Both the position numbers and the translations under genes were made by a program. The notes beneath the pieces are model-generated. The model did not search any database, was not told where the DNA came from, and worked only from the letters and a program-made list of their open reading frames with translations. From Clostridia bacterium (GTDB lineage Bacteria; Bacillota; Clostridia; TANB77; CAG-465): DNA of 64,000 nucleotides. Shown here one piece after another: positions 55,005 through 63,448 of this stretch; within the stretch, counting starts at the first letter, position 1; each line of letters begins with the position of its first letter. The DNA is taken from NCBI GenBank assembly GCA_028692955.1, contig JAQUWH010000007.1:1-64000 (forward strand), in the 5' to 3' direction.

Positions 55005-55022
55005 TATGAACGCTTATTCATA
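55005..55022. promoter_or_regulatory. CadC/SmtB-type operator
   Basis: TATGAA-CGCTTA-TTCATA, a 6-bp perfect inverted repeat with 6-base spacing, resembles the SmtB/CadC operator core. It overlaps the start region of the transcript from the promoter at 55030-55058. Confidence 0.75.
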
Positions 55023-55029
55023 CATTCAT

Positions 55030-55058
55030 ATATTATCATGTATTATTCTTTTTGTCAA
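55030..55058 (-). promoter_or_regulatory. Promoter of the cadC-cadA-like operon
   Basis: On the minus strand TTGACA (55058-55053), 17 bases, TAATAT (55035-55030); the operator lies just downstream. Confidence 0.75.
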
Positions 55059-55073
55059 TATTTTTTATTTTTA

Positions 55074-55102
55074 TTGTGATTATTTAAGATATTTGATATA
55101 AT
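55074..55102 (+). promoter_or_regulatory. Divergent promoter of the 53-residue gene
   Basis: TTGTGA (55074-55079), 17 bases, TATAAT (55097-55102). Confidence 0.65.
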
Positions 55103-55121
55103 TACAATAATAGCGAGGGTG

Positions 55122-55283
55122 ATGAAATTGTATATACGTGACTTACATTTTTTACATGTAACGATATTTAAAGAAGATGAAAATATATATGATGGTGCTG
55201 TAGAAGAGGTGCCAGTTGAGCTACGTGACTCTGAAATAACAAAAATGTATTTAGATGGGAAAGTTTTGATTGTAAACATATAA
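55122..55283 (+). CDS. Unrecognised 53-residue protein
   Basis: A frame beginning MKLYIRDLHFLHVTIFKEDE and ending MYLDGKVLIVNI, acidic in the middle. GAGGGTGAT overlaps ATG 55122, so the real start may be the TTG six bases later. It is transcribed divergently from the cadC-like gene by its own promoter. It looks like a small folded domain with a beta-rich pattern. Family not recognised. Confidence 0.5.
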   Translation: MKLYIRDLHFLHVTIFKEDENIYDGAVEEVPVELRDSEITKMYLDGKVLIVNI

Positions 55284-55324
55284 TTTATTGTGAAAATAAA
55301 ATGCTTGATTAAAATTATAACAGA

Positions 55325-55626
55325 TATAAATAATCTTGACTGCCATGAAAAATGTGTAAAACGAATACCTGACCGAGTCTTAGGTAAACTCTCATATAAT
55401 ATCACATATTTGCCGATTAAAAGTTTTCGATAGTATTTATTTTGTCATTGTAAGCTATTGTATATCTTTCTGGCATAAACTTAAGAGAGGAAACTTCTCG
55501 GATAACCTTTTTATAAAAATTAATAGCAATGGAGGGTTCTTTTAGATTATATTTGATGTAGTATATTATTTGTTCAAGCTCTTCCTTAAAAGTTGCAGTG
55601 GGTTGAATAATATAAGTATTATTCAA
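55325..55626 (-). pseudogene. RelE/ParE-type toxin with frameshift
   Basis: TTG 55626 (GGAGGG upstream) opens YIIQPTATFKEELEQIIYYI ... KFMPERYTIAYNDKI and stops at 55417. The continuation RKLLIGKYVILYESLPKTRSG and IRFTHFSWQSRLF lies in another frame, matching the C-terminal half of RelE toxins (the usual -IGNYVILYEV-). The toxin is therefore split by a frameshift near 55430 and is probably inactive. Confidence 0.7.
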
Positions 55627-55728
55627 TATTATATTTTCCCTCCATTTCTGCACAAAAATCTTCCATTGTTTGGTAACGACCTTCTTTTATATCCTCCTTA
55701 GCTTGTTCAATATGTTTAAAAGGTCTTT
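55619..55728 (-). pseudogene. Antitoxin remnant upstream of the toxin
   Basis: The frame reads FKHIEQAKEDIKEGRYQTME then DFCAEMEGKYNIE, the C-terminal part of a RelB/Phd-like antitoxin. It overlaps the toxin start by 8 bases as in intact modules. A TAA and frame change cut the N-terminal part. The bases 55729-55789 hold no clear gene. Confidence 0.6.
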
Positions 55729-55789
55729 TTTAAATTCTTCAAATATCGACACTTTCTTAAAATATCTTGGTGTAAACAAGTTAACAAAA

Positions 55790-55829
55790 ACCAATAAATA
55801 GACCCTTTTCGAAGAGTCTATTTATTGGT
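55790..55829. terminator. Terminator of the sigma-factor operon
   Basis: ACCAATAAATAGAC (55790-55803) and GTCTATTTATTGGT (55816-55829) form a 14-bp perfect stem; on the minus strand TTTTTGTT follows. Confidence 0.85.
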
Positions 55830-55866
55830 TAGTATAATAATATAGCTATGTATAGGAAGTTTAATG

Positions 55867-56580
55867 TTATTTTAAATTAATATCTCCTATTAACTTTACA
55901 TTATCTTTATTTGAAGTAATGACTTTAATCTTTAAATTTTCTACATTACTTGGTATATTAATAATATCAATACGGTTTTCTCCAACGACATTATCATCAT
56001 CTTGATGATATCTTGAGATGGACAACATATCATGTATTCTATAATCTCCTCTAAAATATGATATCAAGTTGATGTCATATTGTTCCTTATAAATTGCTTT
56101 TGCAATAATCCTTGTTGATTCTTCATCACTTTGTTCCACTATTTCAACATCAATTGCTTTATCTGCATAGTTATTAATTACTAATTCTTTATCAAACTCA
56201 TAGGTAACGACATCATCACTTAATTCCCTTACAATTTGATTTTTTACATTATCACTATAAAATACTTTATTAACCCCATAGTTAATAGCTCCAAATATAG
56301 TTCCAAAGAATAATACAACAAATATTAAAAATATACCTAAACCATCATACTTGACGTTAGTGTCTTCTCTTCTTGAGAAGTATATAACTTCTATTCCAAT
56401 TGATACAAATACTAAAGGCCATAACATTAGTATATATCTATAAATATCTAATGTTAAAAGAGTTTGTAAGAAAACTGATAATCCCACTAGAATTAATGTA
56501 ATACCAAAAGTAAGTCTTCCGATTTTTCTAATTTTCTTATTTTGAACTTGCCCATTACTATCATTATTTTGATTTTCCAT
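55867..56580 (-). CDS. Membrane protein with LiaF/DUF-like C-terminal domain, sigma operon
   Basis: 237 residues. Charged N terminus (ENQNNDSNGQVQNKKIRK), four helices (about 25-42, 48-68, 80-100 and nearby), then a 130-residue extracytoplasmic domain (ending NVKLIGDINLK). The pattern of polytopic N terminus plus beta-rich C terminus resembles LiaF/DUF4097-like proteins. It is the last gene of the sigma-factor operon and may sense or transduce envelope stress. Low certainty for the family. Confidence 0.6.
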   Translation of the reverse strand: MENQNNDSNGQVQNKKIRKIGRLTFGITLILVGLSVFLQTLLTLDIYRYILMLWPLVFVSIGIEVIYFSRREDTNVKYDGLGIFLIFVVLFFGTIFGAINYGVNKVFYSDNVKNQIVRELSDDVVTYEFDKELVINNYADKAIDVEIVEQSDEESTRIIAKAIYKEQYDINLISYFRGDYRIHDMLSISRYHQDDDNVVGENRIDIINIPSNVENLKIKVITSNKDNVKLIGDINLK

Positions 56581-56592
56581 GTTGCTTTCCTC

Positions 56593-57090
56593 CTATTTCT
56601 TTGATATAAATTTACTTCCAGCCCAAATACAAGCTGCCGCAATTAAAATTGGTGGTAGATAGTTCATAATAGTTACAATTGCTCTATATAACCATTCAAT
56701 ATCATACCCAAATGCAATTTGTCTAATTACTGAATTAATTAATAGATACACACCTATTGCAATTAATATCACTCCTAGTACAACGCTTCTTTTTTTTATG
56801 TTTAGTTTATTAAAGGCATCTTCAACTGATGTACTTTCCCAAATGAGCTTATCTTGTTGCTCTGCATTTGTTCCTATTCTGTTTCTAATATTATAAGTAT
56901 CAAAGAATGAATACGCAAATATCAACGGAATTGGAATGGCAAATAATGGCATAGATACTATGCTAGTTAGTGCTATGGCAAGACCTATCATTATCATTAA
57001 TGATAAACCTCTTTTCATATACCCTTGGTACATTTGACCTGCACCCGGTATAAAACTAAAACAAAACGTTAAAAACATATTCTTTTTCAT
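56593..57090 (-). CDS. TM2-like membrane protein of the sigma operon
   Basis: 165 residues with five helices. The N-terminal FLTFCFSFIPGAGQMYQGYMKRG matches the TM2/'GxGQ..YxG' pattern. A second part has two further helices and the C terminus SKFISKK. It overlaps the anti-sigma gene by 4 bases (ATGA-type). Function unknown; often co-encoded with ECF sigma systems in Firmicutes. Confidence 0.65.
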   Translation of the reverse strand: MKKNMFLTFCFSFIPGAGQMYQGYMKRGLSLMIMIGLAIALTSIVSMPLFAIPIPLIFAYSFFDTYNIRNRIGTNAEQQDKLIWESTSVEDAFNKLNIKKRSVVLGVILIAIGVYLLINSVIRQIAFGYDIEWLYRAIVTIMNYLPPILIAAACIWAGSKFISKK

Positions 57091-57581
57091 TTATTATCTC
57101 TCCTTTCAAAAGTACCTGGTTTCATCATAAACTCACTTACTTTATTTGTTACATTTTCTATTCTTTCATATACTTTTTCTTGATTTTTATCTAGTTTCAT
57201 ATCCTTATTACTTGCATACATTTCTTGTTTTGAGAAAACAACTTCCCAAATGAATAATGCAAATACGGTACAAGCTGCTATTTTTAATATATCAAAGTAT
57301 TTATGCTTCTTGCCTATTTTTTCTTTTTTATTTTTATCAGTTATATTAATTATTTCACTTTTAAATTGTTTAATTTCTGTTTCTTTTTTATGCTCCGTTT
57401 TCTTTATTTTAAGTTTTGATAATATTCTATCTTCTATATCTGATGGCACATCAATATTACTATTTTCTATGCTTTCGATATATAATTCTAAATTTGCACT
57501 ACCATTTAAGAAATTATCTATCTTGTTTATTTTGTATTCCAACTCTAGTTCTTCTTTTCTCATCTTATTTTCATTCATCAT
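57087..57581 (-). CDS. Probable anti-sigma factor
   Basis: About 164 residues from ATG 57581 (GGAGGTGG upstream). An N-terminal charged cytoplasmic part (about 1-90, Lys/Glu-rich), a single membrane helix (FDILKIAACTVFALFIWEVVF) and a short extracytoplasmic tail. The size, topology and place directly after the sigma gene (overlap 11 bases) fit a transmembrane anti-sigma factor, though no zinc-binding ZAS motif is seen. Confidence 0.6.
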   Translation of the reverse strand: MMNENKMRKEELELEYKINKIDNFLNGSANLELYIESIENSNIDVPSDIEDRILSKLKIKKTEHKKETEIKQFKSEIINITDKNKKEKIGKKHKYFDILKIAACTVFALFIWEVVFSKQEMYASNKDMKLDKNQEKVYERIENVTNKVSEFMMKPGTFERRDNK

Positions 57582-58098
57582 AGTAAGTACCACCTCCACT
57601 TTCTTTTAATTTTTCTTTCAGTATACTCTTACCTCTATGTATCTGCATCTTGATAGTAGCTTTACTCGTGTTTCTTAAGTCTGCTATTTCATCTAAACTA
57701 AGTTCCTCTAAATAATATTTCCTTAATATATCATTATATGGCTCTTTTAGTTCGTTGACTATTTTTGAAAGATATTTAGATCTATCTTTTAAATAAATTT
57801 CTTCTTCAATGTTATTATCTGCTTCGTAATTTTCTAGACAAATCAAATCATCATTGGTTAGATTCTGTAATTTTCTAGCTTTACTTTTCAAAACATCTTT
57901 ACATTTATTTAGGGCTATTTTACAAATAATATTTTTAATATCATTCTCCACTAAATCTTTGTATCTTTCAAAATTTAAATATAAACTTAAGTACACTTCT
58001 TGAGTAATATCTTGTGCATCAAGAGAGGAACCAAGCATATCATAACATATTCTATAGACTAATTTGTTGTATTTTTCAACTAAATATTCAATGCTCAT
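57571..58098 (-). CDS. ECF-type RNA polymerase sigma factor
   Basis: 175 residues. Region 2: YNKLVYRICYDMLGSSLDAQDITQEVYLSLYLNFERYK. Region 4: LKEPYNDILRKYYLEELSLDEIADLRNTSKATIKMQIHRGKSIL. It has the compact ECF layout without regions 1 and 3. AGGAGGGG precedes the ATG. Operon order sigma, anti-sigma, TM2, LiaF-like suggests a cell-envelope response. No promoter motif of its own could be identified with confidence. Confidence 0.9.
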   Translation of the reverse strand: MSIEYLVEKYNKLVYRICYDMLGSSLDAQDITQEVYLSLYLNFERYKDLVENDIKNIICKIALNKCKDVLKSKARKLQNLTNDDLICLENYEADNNIEEEIYLKDRSKYLSKIVNELKEPYNDILRKYYLEELSLDEIADLRNTSKATIKMQIHRGKSILKEKLKESGGGTYYDE

Positions 58099-58171
58099 CT
58101 TCCCCTCCTATACATAGATTTTGCTGTACATTAATTATAACGATAAAATAAAATAAAAGATAACAAGAAAG

Positions 58172-58194
58172 ACCAAGGATTTTCTTGGTCTTCA
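58172..58194 (-). terminator. Terminator of the glycosyltransferase gene
   Basis: AAGACCAAG and CTTGGTCTT pair around GATTTT; on the minus strand TTTCTTG follows. Confidence 0.8.
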
Positions 58195-58197
58195 TAA

Positions 58198-59460
58198 TTA
58201 TTTGACGTTCATATCAATTATACTATCTATATTAATTGTTCTTGAATGTTCAATAGGTTCCCATATCTTGTTTCTCTTGATTAAACAAAGAATATGAATA
58301 GGAATCCAACTAAGCATAAAGATAGCTATGGTCAGTATTCCTTTAAATGCTCTTTTAACTTTTTTCTTTTCCACAAGTACAACAAAGGCTGAAATAACAA
58401 TAGTAGCAATATATACCAATGCAAGAGAAAAGATATTATAATCATAAAGGAAACGAGAAATATCATAAACTTGTATATCAAAAATATTGTATATAAGTAA
58501 TATAATAAATACTAAAAGTCCTAATATTTGGATGAATGGTGCTATAAAAAATAGACTCATATCAAATGCTTGTGGAACTTTTGACTTAAAGGCTACTTTC
58601 ATAAGCTTTGTTGAATAATACTTACAACATTGCATAGTACCAATTGACCAACGTTTTCTTTGTTTCCACGATTGTGAAAAATCTAAAGGTTGCTCATCAT
58701 AAGTAATAGCATCTTTTACAAAAGCTATTTTTTCATTATTTAAAGCACACTGTGCCGCAAACTCAATATCTTCTGTTAACGTTATTGTATTAAAACCGTT
58801 TTTTTGTATTAACTCCCTTGTCACCATAAATCCAGTTCCATTAATAGAAGCAGACCATCCCATATTATGTCTTGCTTGATTAAAGAAGAAATTTTGTGTC
58901 CAATAAAACAACGAGTAGCAACTTGAAATCCAAGTATCAGATGGATTTTTACTATCTCTATATCCCTGTGCTACATGAAAACCAGAACATAAAGCATCAT
59001 TCATTCTTCTTAAAAAATTTGGGTGAACAATATTATCAGCATCAAAAACACAATAAGCATCGAACTCTAAAAAATTTTGATTTATGAATTTAAAAGCATA
59101 TTTCAATGCTTCACCTTTAGAAGCAACATTACCTTGACACTCTATAATATGTGCACCATATTTTTCAGCAATTTCCTTTGTATTGTCAGTACAATTATTT
59201 GGTACAATAAAAATGTCATACAAATTTTTTGGATAATTTTGTTTCTTGAGGCTATCAATTAAATGACCAATTACCTTACCTTCATTCCTCGCAGCTACAA
59301 CAACAGCTAACTTATGCTTTGCCCTATAGTTTTTAATTTTTCTTTTTTTATTATTTATAAAAACAAATAAACCAGTTATCACATAATATGACATATATAT
59401 TATAACAGCTATATCTATCATATAATAAATAACCTTTAGTATTGTTTTAACAATTTCCAT
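58198..59460 (-). CDS. Family 2 processive-type glycosyltransferase
   Basis: 420 residues: an N-terminal membrane helix (about 8-30), a GT2 domain with VVVAARNEGKVIGHLIDSLKKQ, DFDADNIVHPNFLRRMND-type DxD (FDADN), acid TEDIEFAAQCA and QRKRWSIGT (QxxRW), then three or four C-terminal helices. The QxxRW motif marks processive or cellulose-synthase-like transferases (IcaA, BcsA). No biosynthetic partner gene is adjacent. AAGGTGG precedes the ATG. Confidence 0.88.
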   Translation of the reverse strand: MEIVKTILKVIYYMIDIAVIIYMSYYVITGLFVFINNKKRKIKNYRAKHKLAVVVAARNEGKVIGHLIDSLKKQNYPKNLYDIFIVPNNCTDNTKEIAEKYGAHIIECQGNVASKGEALKYAFKFINQNFLEFDAYCVFDADNIVHPNFLRRMNDALCSGFHVAQGYRDSKNPSDTWISSCYSLFYWTQNFFFNQARHNMGWSASINGTGFMVTRELIQKNGFNTITLTEDIEFAAQCALNNEKIAFVKDAITYDEQPLDFSQSWKQRKRWSIGTMQCCKYYSTKLMKVAFKSKVPQAFDMSLFFIAPFIQILGLLVFIILLIYNIFDIQVYDISRFLYDYNIFSLALVYIATIVISAFVVLVEKKKVKRAFKGILTIAIFMLSWIPIHILCLIKRNKIWEPIEHSRTINIDSIIDMNVK

Positions 59461-59689
59461 TTATTTTTCCACCTTTTTGCTAAAATTTTACGACATAATT
59501 ATACTACTATTTATATTATATGTCAAACGATTCCACTACATTCAAGCATTTACCATAGAAAATAGTCGGATTTCTTCTTATCTTGTAATTTAATGCTATT
59601 ATTTTGATGTACCTCAATTTTTTATTGATGAATGTAATCCCATTGTAAAGTACTTTACCTCTCATTATAGTTTTTACAAAACAAATATC
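59461..59689. other. Non-coding stretch between glycosyltransferase and pilin operon
   Basis: AT-rich, with no gene I can support. Confidence 0.4.
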
Positions 59690-59722
59690 GGGTGTGAATT
59701 TCTTCTTTCACACCCTACTATT
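59690..59722 (-). terminator. Terminator of the pilin-like operon
   Basis: GGGTGTGAA (59690-59698) and TTCACACCC (59707-59715) pair perfectly around TTTCTTCT, with flanking T/A-rich tracts. Confidence 0.8.
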
Positions 59723-59773
59723 TGTTATATAACTATCTTATTAATGATCTATTTTTTCTATCTTTGTATACTG

Positions 59774-61532
59774 TTAAAATCTTCCTCTATCTATCAAATA
59801 ATTAGACATAATTTCCGCATCTGAACATACTCTGTTATATATTCTAGCCGAATATACCGTAATATCGCAATAATAAGTATCAATCCCATTACCTGTAGGA
59901 TTAGCTCCCATCGCCATAATAGTATTGGATGGAATTCCAATAGTTCCTGGTACCTTTAGTGAACCGATTTTTTCTCCATTACTATATATCGTTATGTTAT
60001 TTCCATCATACTTTGATGAAAGATAGTAGATTTTTCCCACTTGTGGATTTGCGTCTATTACAACTTGTTTATATGATCCACTCTCCTTCACAAATACTTG
60101 ATAATAGAATTTATTTGTTAATTTATTATACTCGTAACCGTAGCCACCACCCTCAAAATTAGCAAATATAGTTTGAACATCTGAAGTAGCTAAACTATCA
60201 AATTTAAATACTAATTCTTGTGTCACATAGGTTGGATTCATGATTCCAAATAATACCGCATTTGCATTAGAACTTGAAAATGCTAGTGAATTTTCATTCC
60301 ATGTTGGTGACGTAAATTTTAAGGTGCCATTATTACCTTGTGCACTTAAATCCTCCCATATTTTTGAAGAACTATTATGCCCTGCTCTTGTATTTTGTAT
60401 CCCATCTAAATGTAATATCAATCCATTTTGAATATAACTTGCAAATTCTGATTTTAAGTCGATACCTATTGTCATGATACTATTGTTTCCAGCATTATCT
60501 TCCATATATACGGTCAATTTTCTAGTTTCTTTTCTAATTGGTATCATCGTTGCTTTCGTATCTAGTTCTATCCCATTATTTTCAAAGTGAGCCTTTACCG
60601 TTTTTTTATCTTCTGAACCGATTGCCGTTTCATAAATACCGTTGTATTCGTATTTTATCTTTTTAAGTCCGCTACCATTTTCTATTTTACTTGTGATATC
60701 TACATAGCCTGATAAATTACCACCATCCATTTTTTTTACTTCTCCTAATGTAAAAGCGGGAGCTATATTATCAAAATTAGTTACGCTATATTTAGCATAT
60801 AGTTTTTGCGTACTTATTTGACTATTGGTATAGGTAACCAAAATAGAATAATTACCTGTGTTTTCTACATTATATACGTTATAACTTCCTTCTTCAATGG
60901 GATTAGCAATACTAATTGCAGTGTTATTGACCTTTATTTCCTGCAAAGAAAATAATTTTGGTATCTTAATGGATACCTCTACGTTAGTATTGCTCCAATC
61001 GATATTGTTAGGAGTAAATACAATAACAGGATCTGTAATATCAATTTGTTTATCACTTAATTTTAATAAATTCACTAAATCAGTGGTAAGTGTATAATAC
61101 GAATAGTTATTAATGGTAAGTCCCATCACATAATATACTTTACCAGTTTGCATTGAAACAGCATAGATGTCATTAGCACTCCTTTTACCATTACCATATT
61201 TTAAATCAGTGATACCTATTTTATCGTAATCAATCTCATTTAAGACAATTTTTCCATTCATAACTGTTTCTAAATTTTCTTTAAACTGATTTTGATAAGC
61301 AGTATCCAATGCTGATATATCTACCACTATATTATTAAGTACTGGATAATCTCCGTCATTTTTTGAAGCATAACTATTAACTGCTTGTTGGATTGTTTTT
61401 ATCTCACTTGCAAAATTAATTCTTTTGGTATTAGTAGATATGTTATTTGCCGCTATAATGATTGTTGTCATTAGTATGAGCATGATTGTTACTGTTGCAA
61501 CCGTTGACATTAAAGACAAACCGTTTTTTCAT
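59774..61532 (-). pseudogene. Pilin-like protein with LamG-type domain, frameshifted at an A6 run
   Basis: ATG 61532 has GGGAGGG upstream and starts ATG-AAA-AAA-C; the correct frame for the pilin signal (NGLSLMSTVATVTIMLILMT) needs one A less or two more. From a TTG at 61519 the reading frame is open for 581 codons: a 30-residue hydrophobic helix, a prefix module ending DIYAVSMQTGKVYYVMGLTI, an Ig-like or beta-rich middle, and a C-terminal concanavalin/LamG-type domain (ENSLAFSSSNANAVLFGIMN ... YGYEYNKLTNKFYYQVF). It is the last gene of a three-gene operon of pilin-like paralogues. The A run may be phase variable. Confidence 0.75.
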
Positions 61533-61557
61533 ATCTTCCCTCCCTAAATTTCATCTG

Positions 61558-62610
61558 TTATAATTGAACACCTTTTACAACACCATTTCCAGCATTATCT
61601 TCGGCATAGATTGTGATATGTTTTATAGTGCCATCCACTACTATATTATTATTTTGTATTAAAATGCCATTTGCTTGAAAGTAACTTTTTGCTACACTTT
61701 CTTGTATGTTTTCCGCTTCATATTTTAATACCTTTAATCCACTTATATCATTTAATACATCAAAACTAATACTTATTTTTTTCTCATTGCCATTTGTTTC
61801 TTGCATCACTTTTGTAATGATATTGGATATAGCTATAGGTGTTTTATCCACATTATCAGCAGTATAGACCTGCCTTAAGACAGTTGTATCGGACGTTGAC
61901 CTTTGATACTTTATCTCTACATAACAGTTTTCACCAACATTAGTAGCATCATAAATCATGTAATTATCTGTTGCTACTCCCTGTAGCGATGCTATAATAG
62001 CATTACTTGCATTTTTGACAGTAGCCTCGAGCACATTATATTTTTTTGGGACACTCGTCTTTACTGTTATATCCTTATTTGTCCACGTTGTTGTAGATGG
62101 CTTAAAAATAATACCGTCTTTAGATAGTGGACTATCTATTGTATCATAATCAATTAGCGCTTCTAACTCGCTATTTAACGTATAGTACGATTTGTTATTC
62201 ACTTTGATTCCCTGTACATAATACACAATACCAGTTTCTTTTGATACCCCATAGATATCTTCTTTATTCTTTTCTTTTCCATATCTTAACTCTGTTTTGC
62301 TTAATTTTGACATATCTATTTTGTGCAGAGTAATGGTATTATTATTTTTAGTTTCAGCAGAAAATTGAGTCATCATTTCAGGACTTACTTTACTTAAATC
62401 AACTATAATAGATTCTTCAACTGGAAAATCACCTTGATTATTTTGTACATAAGCATCTATCATTCCTTGCAAATAAAACACTTCATTTGCAAATTTTATT
62501 TTAGTAGAATTATCAATTGCACTCTTTCCTGAAATAACAACAGTAGTAGATATTACTAGCATTACAAGTACTATTGTTGTTAGCATCAGTAGTGAAATAC
62601 CTTTTTTCAT
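61558..62610 (-). CDS. Pilin-like secreted protein (paralogue 2)
   Basis: 350 residues from ATG 62610 (GTGAGG upstream). N terminus MKKGISLLMLTTIVLVMLVI, a short basic leader followed by a hydrophobic helix, as in type IV prepilins, but without the conserved Glu at position 5. Then comes the module ending DIYGVSKETGIVYYVQGIKV and YYTLNSELEALI, shared with its neighbours, and a beta-rich domain to the C terminus (KHITIYAEDNAGNGVVKGVQL). It resembles pseudopilins or fibrillar subunits; assembly genes are not in the window. Confidence 0.7.
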   Translation of the reverse strand: MKKGISLLMLTTIVLVMLVISTTVVISGKSAIDNSTKIKFANEVFYLQGMIDAYVQNNQGDFPVEESIIVDLSKVSPEMMTQFSAETKNNNTITLHKIDMSKLSKTELRYGKEKNKEDIYGVSKETGIVYYVQGIKVNNKSYYTLNSELEALIDYDTIDSPLSKDGIIFKPSTTTWTNKDITVKTSVPKKYNVLEATVKNASNAIIASLQGVATDNYMIYDATNVGENCYVEIKYQRSTSDTTVLRQVYTADNVDKTPIAISNIITKVMQETNGNEKKISISFDVLNDISGLKVLKYEAENIQESVAKSYFQANGILIQNNNIVVDGTIKHITIYAEDNAGNGVVKGVQL

Positions 62611-62627
62611 GTTCAACCTCACATCTT

Positions 62628-63122
62628 TTACATATCTAATGTCTTTAAAAGTTCATCTGTTAATGTAAAATATTTATTTCTTCCGATTTTTTGTCCTTTA
62701 ATATAATAAACAATACCTGTGCTTTCTGATACAGCGTAAATATCTCCAGAGTCGGCACCAGATTTTGTTCCTCTATTTACTTCTTCGGCCCCTATCTCAT
62801 ATAAGTCAATTTCTCTCAATTCAATGGTAAAAGTAGCATAGTTAGGCTCTTTATCAAATTGCACCCTAGAGTTTACAGGAACAGAGTATAAATCTAATAA
62901 GAAAGGAGTAGTCCCCTTACTAATTGGATATTTATTATTCATAAAATGATACTGATCAACTAGTTTTTGAATTTCATAAATTTCTTTGGCAAATTCCCTT
63001 TGCTTTGTTGAATTAGAGATATTGGTATATGCTAATGTAATAGCAGTAAATATTATCATTAATGTTGTTATCGTAATCATTAATATTAGTAATGTAATTC
63101 CTTTTTTATCACAATATTTCAT
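62628..63122 (-). CDS. Pilin-like secreted protein (paralogue 1)
   Basis: 164 residues starting MKYCDKKGITLLILMITITT with AGGAG upstream. The prepilin-like leader (KKG|ITLLIL) has no Glu5. A helix is followed by KQREFAKEIYEIQKLVDQYH and the shared motif DIYAVSESTGIVYYIKGQKI ... YFTLTDELL. It is the shortest of the three paralogues and first in the operon, as a major subunit might be, while the longest member with the LamG domain could be a tip adhesin. Confidence 0.7.
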   Translation of the reverse strand: MKYCDKKGITLLILMITITTLMIIFTAITLAYTNISNSTKQREFAKEIYEIQKLVDQYHFMNNKYPISKGTTPFLLDLYSVPVNSRVQFDKEPNYATFTIELREIDLYEIGAEEVNRGTKSGADSGDIYAVSESTGIVYYIKGQKIGRNKYFTLTDELLKTLDM

Positions 63123-63212
63123 ATTTTTTCTCCTATTTTTATACTATATATTTTATACTTAAATAGTATCTTTGTCAATGATACAAATTGCTTTATTCAA
63201 AATTAGGAGTAA

Positions 63213-63242
63213 AAAAAGTAGCTACTATACAGTAACTACTTT
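63213..63242. other. Hairpin next to dispersed repeat copy 2
   Basis: AAAGTAGCTAC pairs with GTAACTACTTT (one mismatch) around TATACA. It is adjacent to the hairpin repeat at 63256 and may be the upstream half of one structured RNA. Confidence 0.4.
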
Positions 63243-63255
63243 CAGTTCTATAATA

Positions 63256-63301
63256 AATGTTGGGGTGTAAAATAAAAATTTTACACTTCAGCATTATTTT
63301 T
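63256..63301. repeat. Dispersed hairpin repeat, copy 2
   Basis: AATGTTGGGGTGTAAAA (63256-63272) pairs along its whole length (with G-U pairs) with TTTTACACTTCAGCATT (63279-63295), followed by ATTTTT. The consensus is shared with copy 1 at 46415-46462. A TATAAT-like box lies just before it. Confidence 0.6.
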
Positions 63302-63351
63302 AGATAAATCTAATTTGTTTATTTTGTCATATGTATTTTTTATTTGAATAT

Positions 63352-63388
63352 AAAAAAACAACCAAGATCAATTAAATCATCCTGGTTA
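63352..63388 (-). terminator. Terminator of truB
   Basis: On the minus strand AACCAGGAT pairs with GATCTTGGTT (one mismatch) and is followed by a U-rich tract. Confidence 0.75.
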
Positions 63389-63448
63389 TTACTTTTTCTA
63401 ATAATTTTTTGAATTTATATTGCAACTATTTACAAAGAGTTCTACATT

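Noticed and set aside
55055-55405. A 116-codon minus-strand open frame
   Set aside because: Only its first part (GKYVILYE...) is meaningful, as the shifted end of a RelE toxin; the rest is antisense to the small plus-strand gene at 55122.
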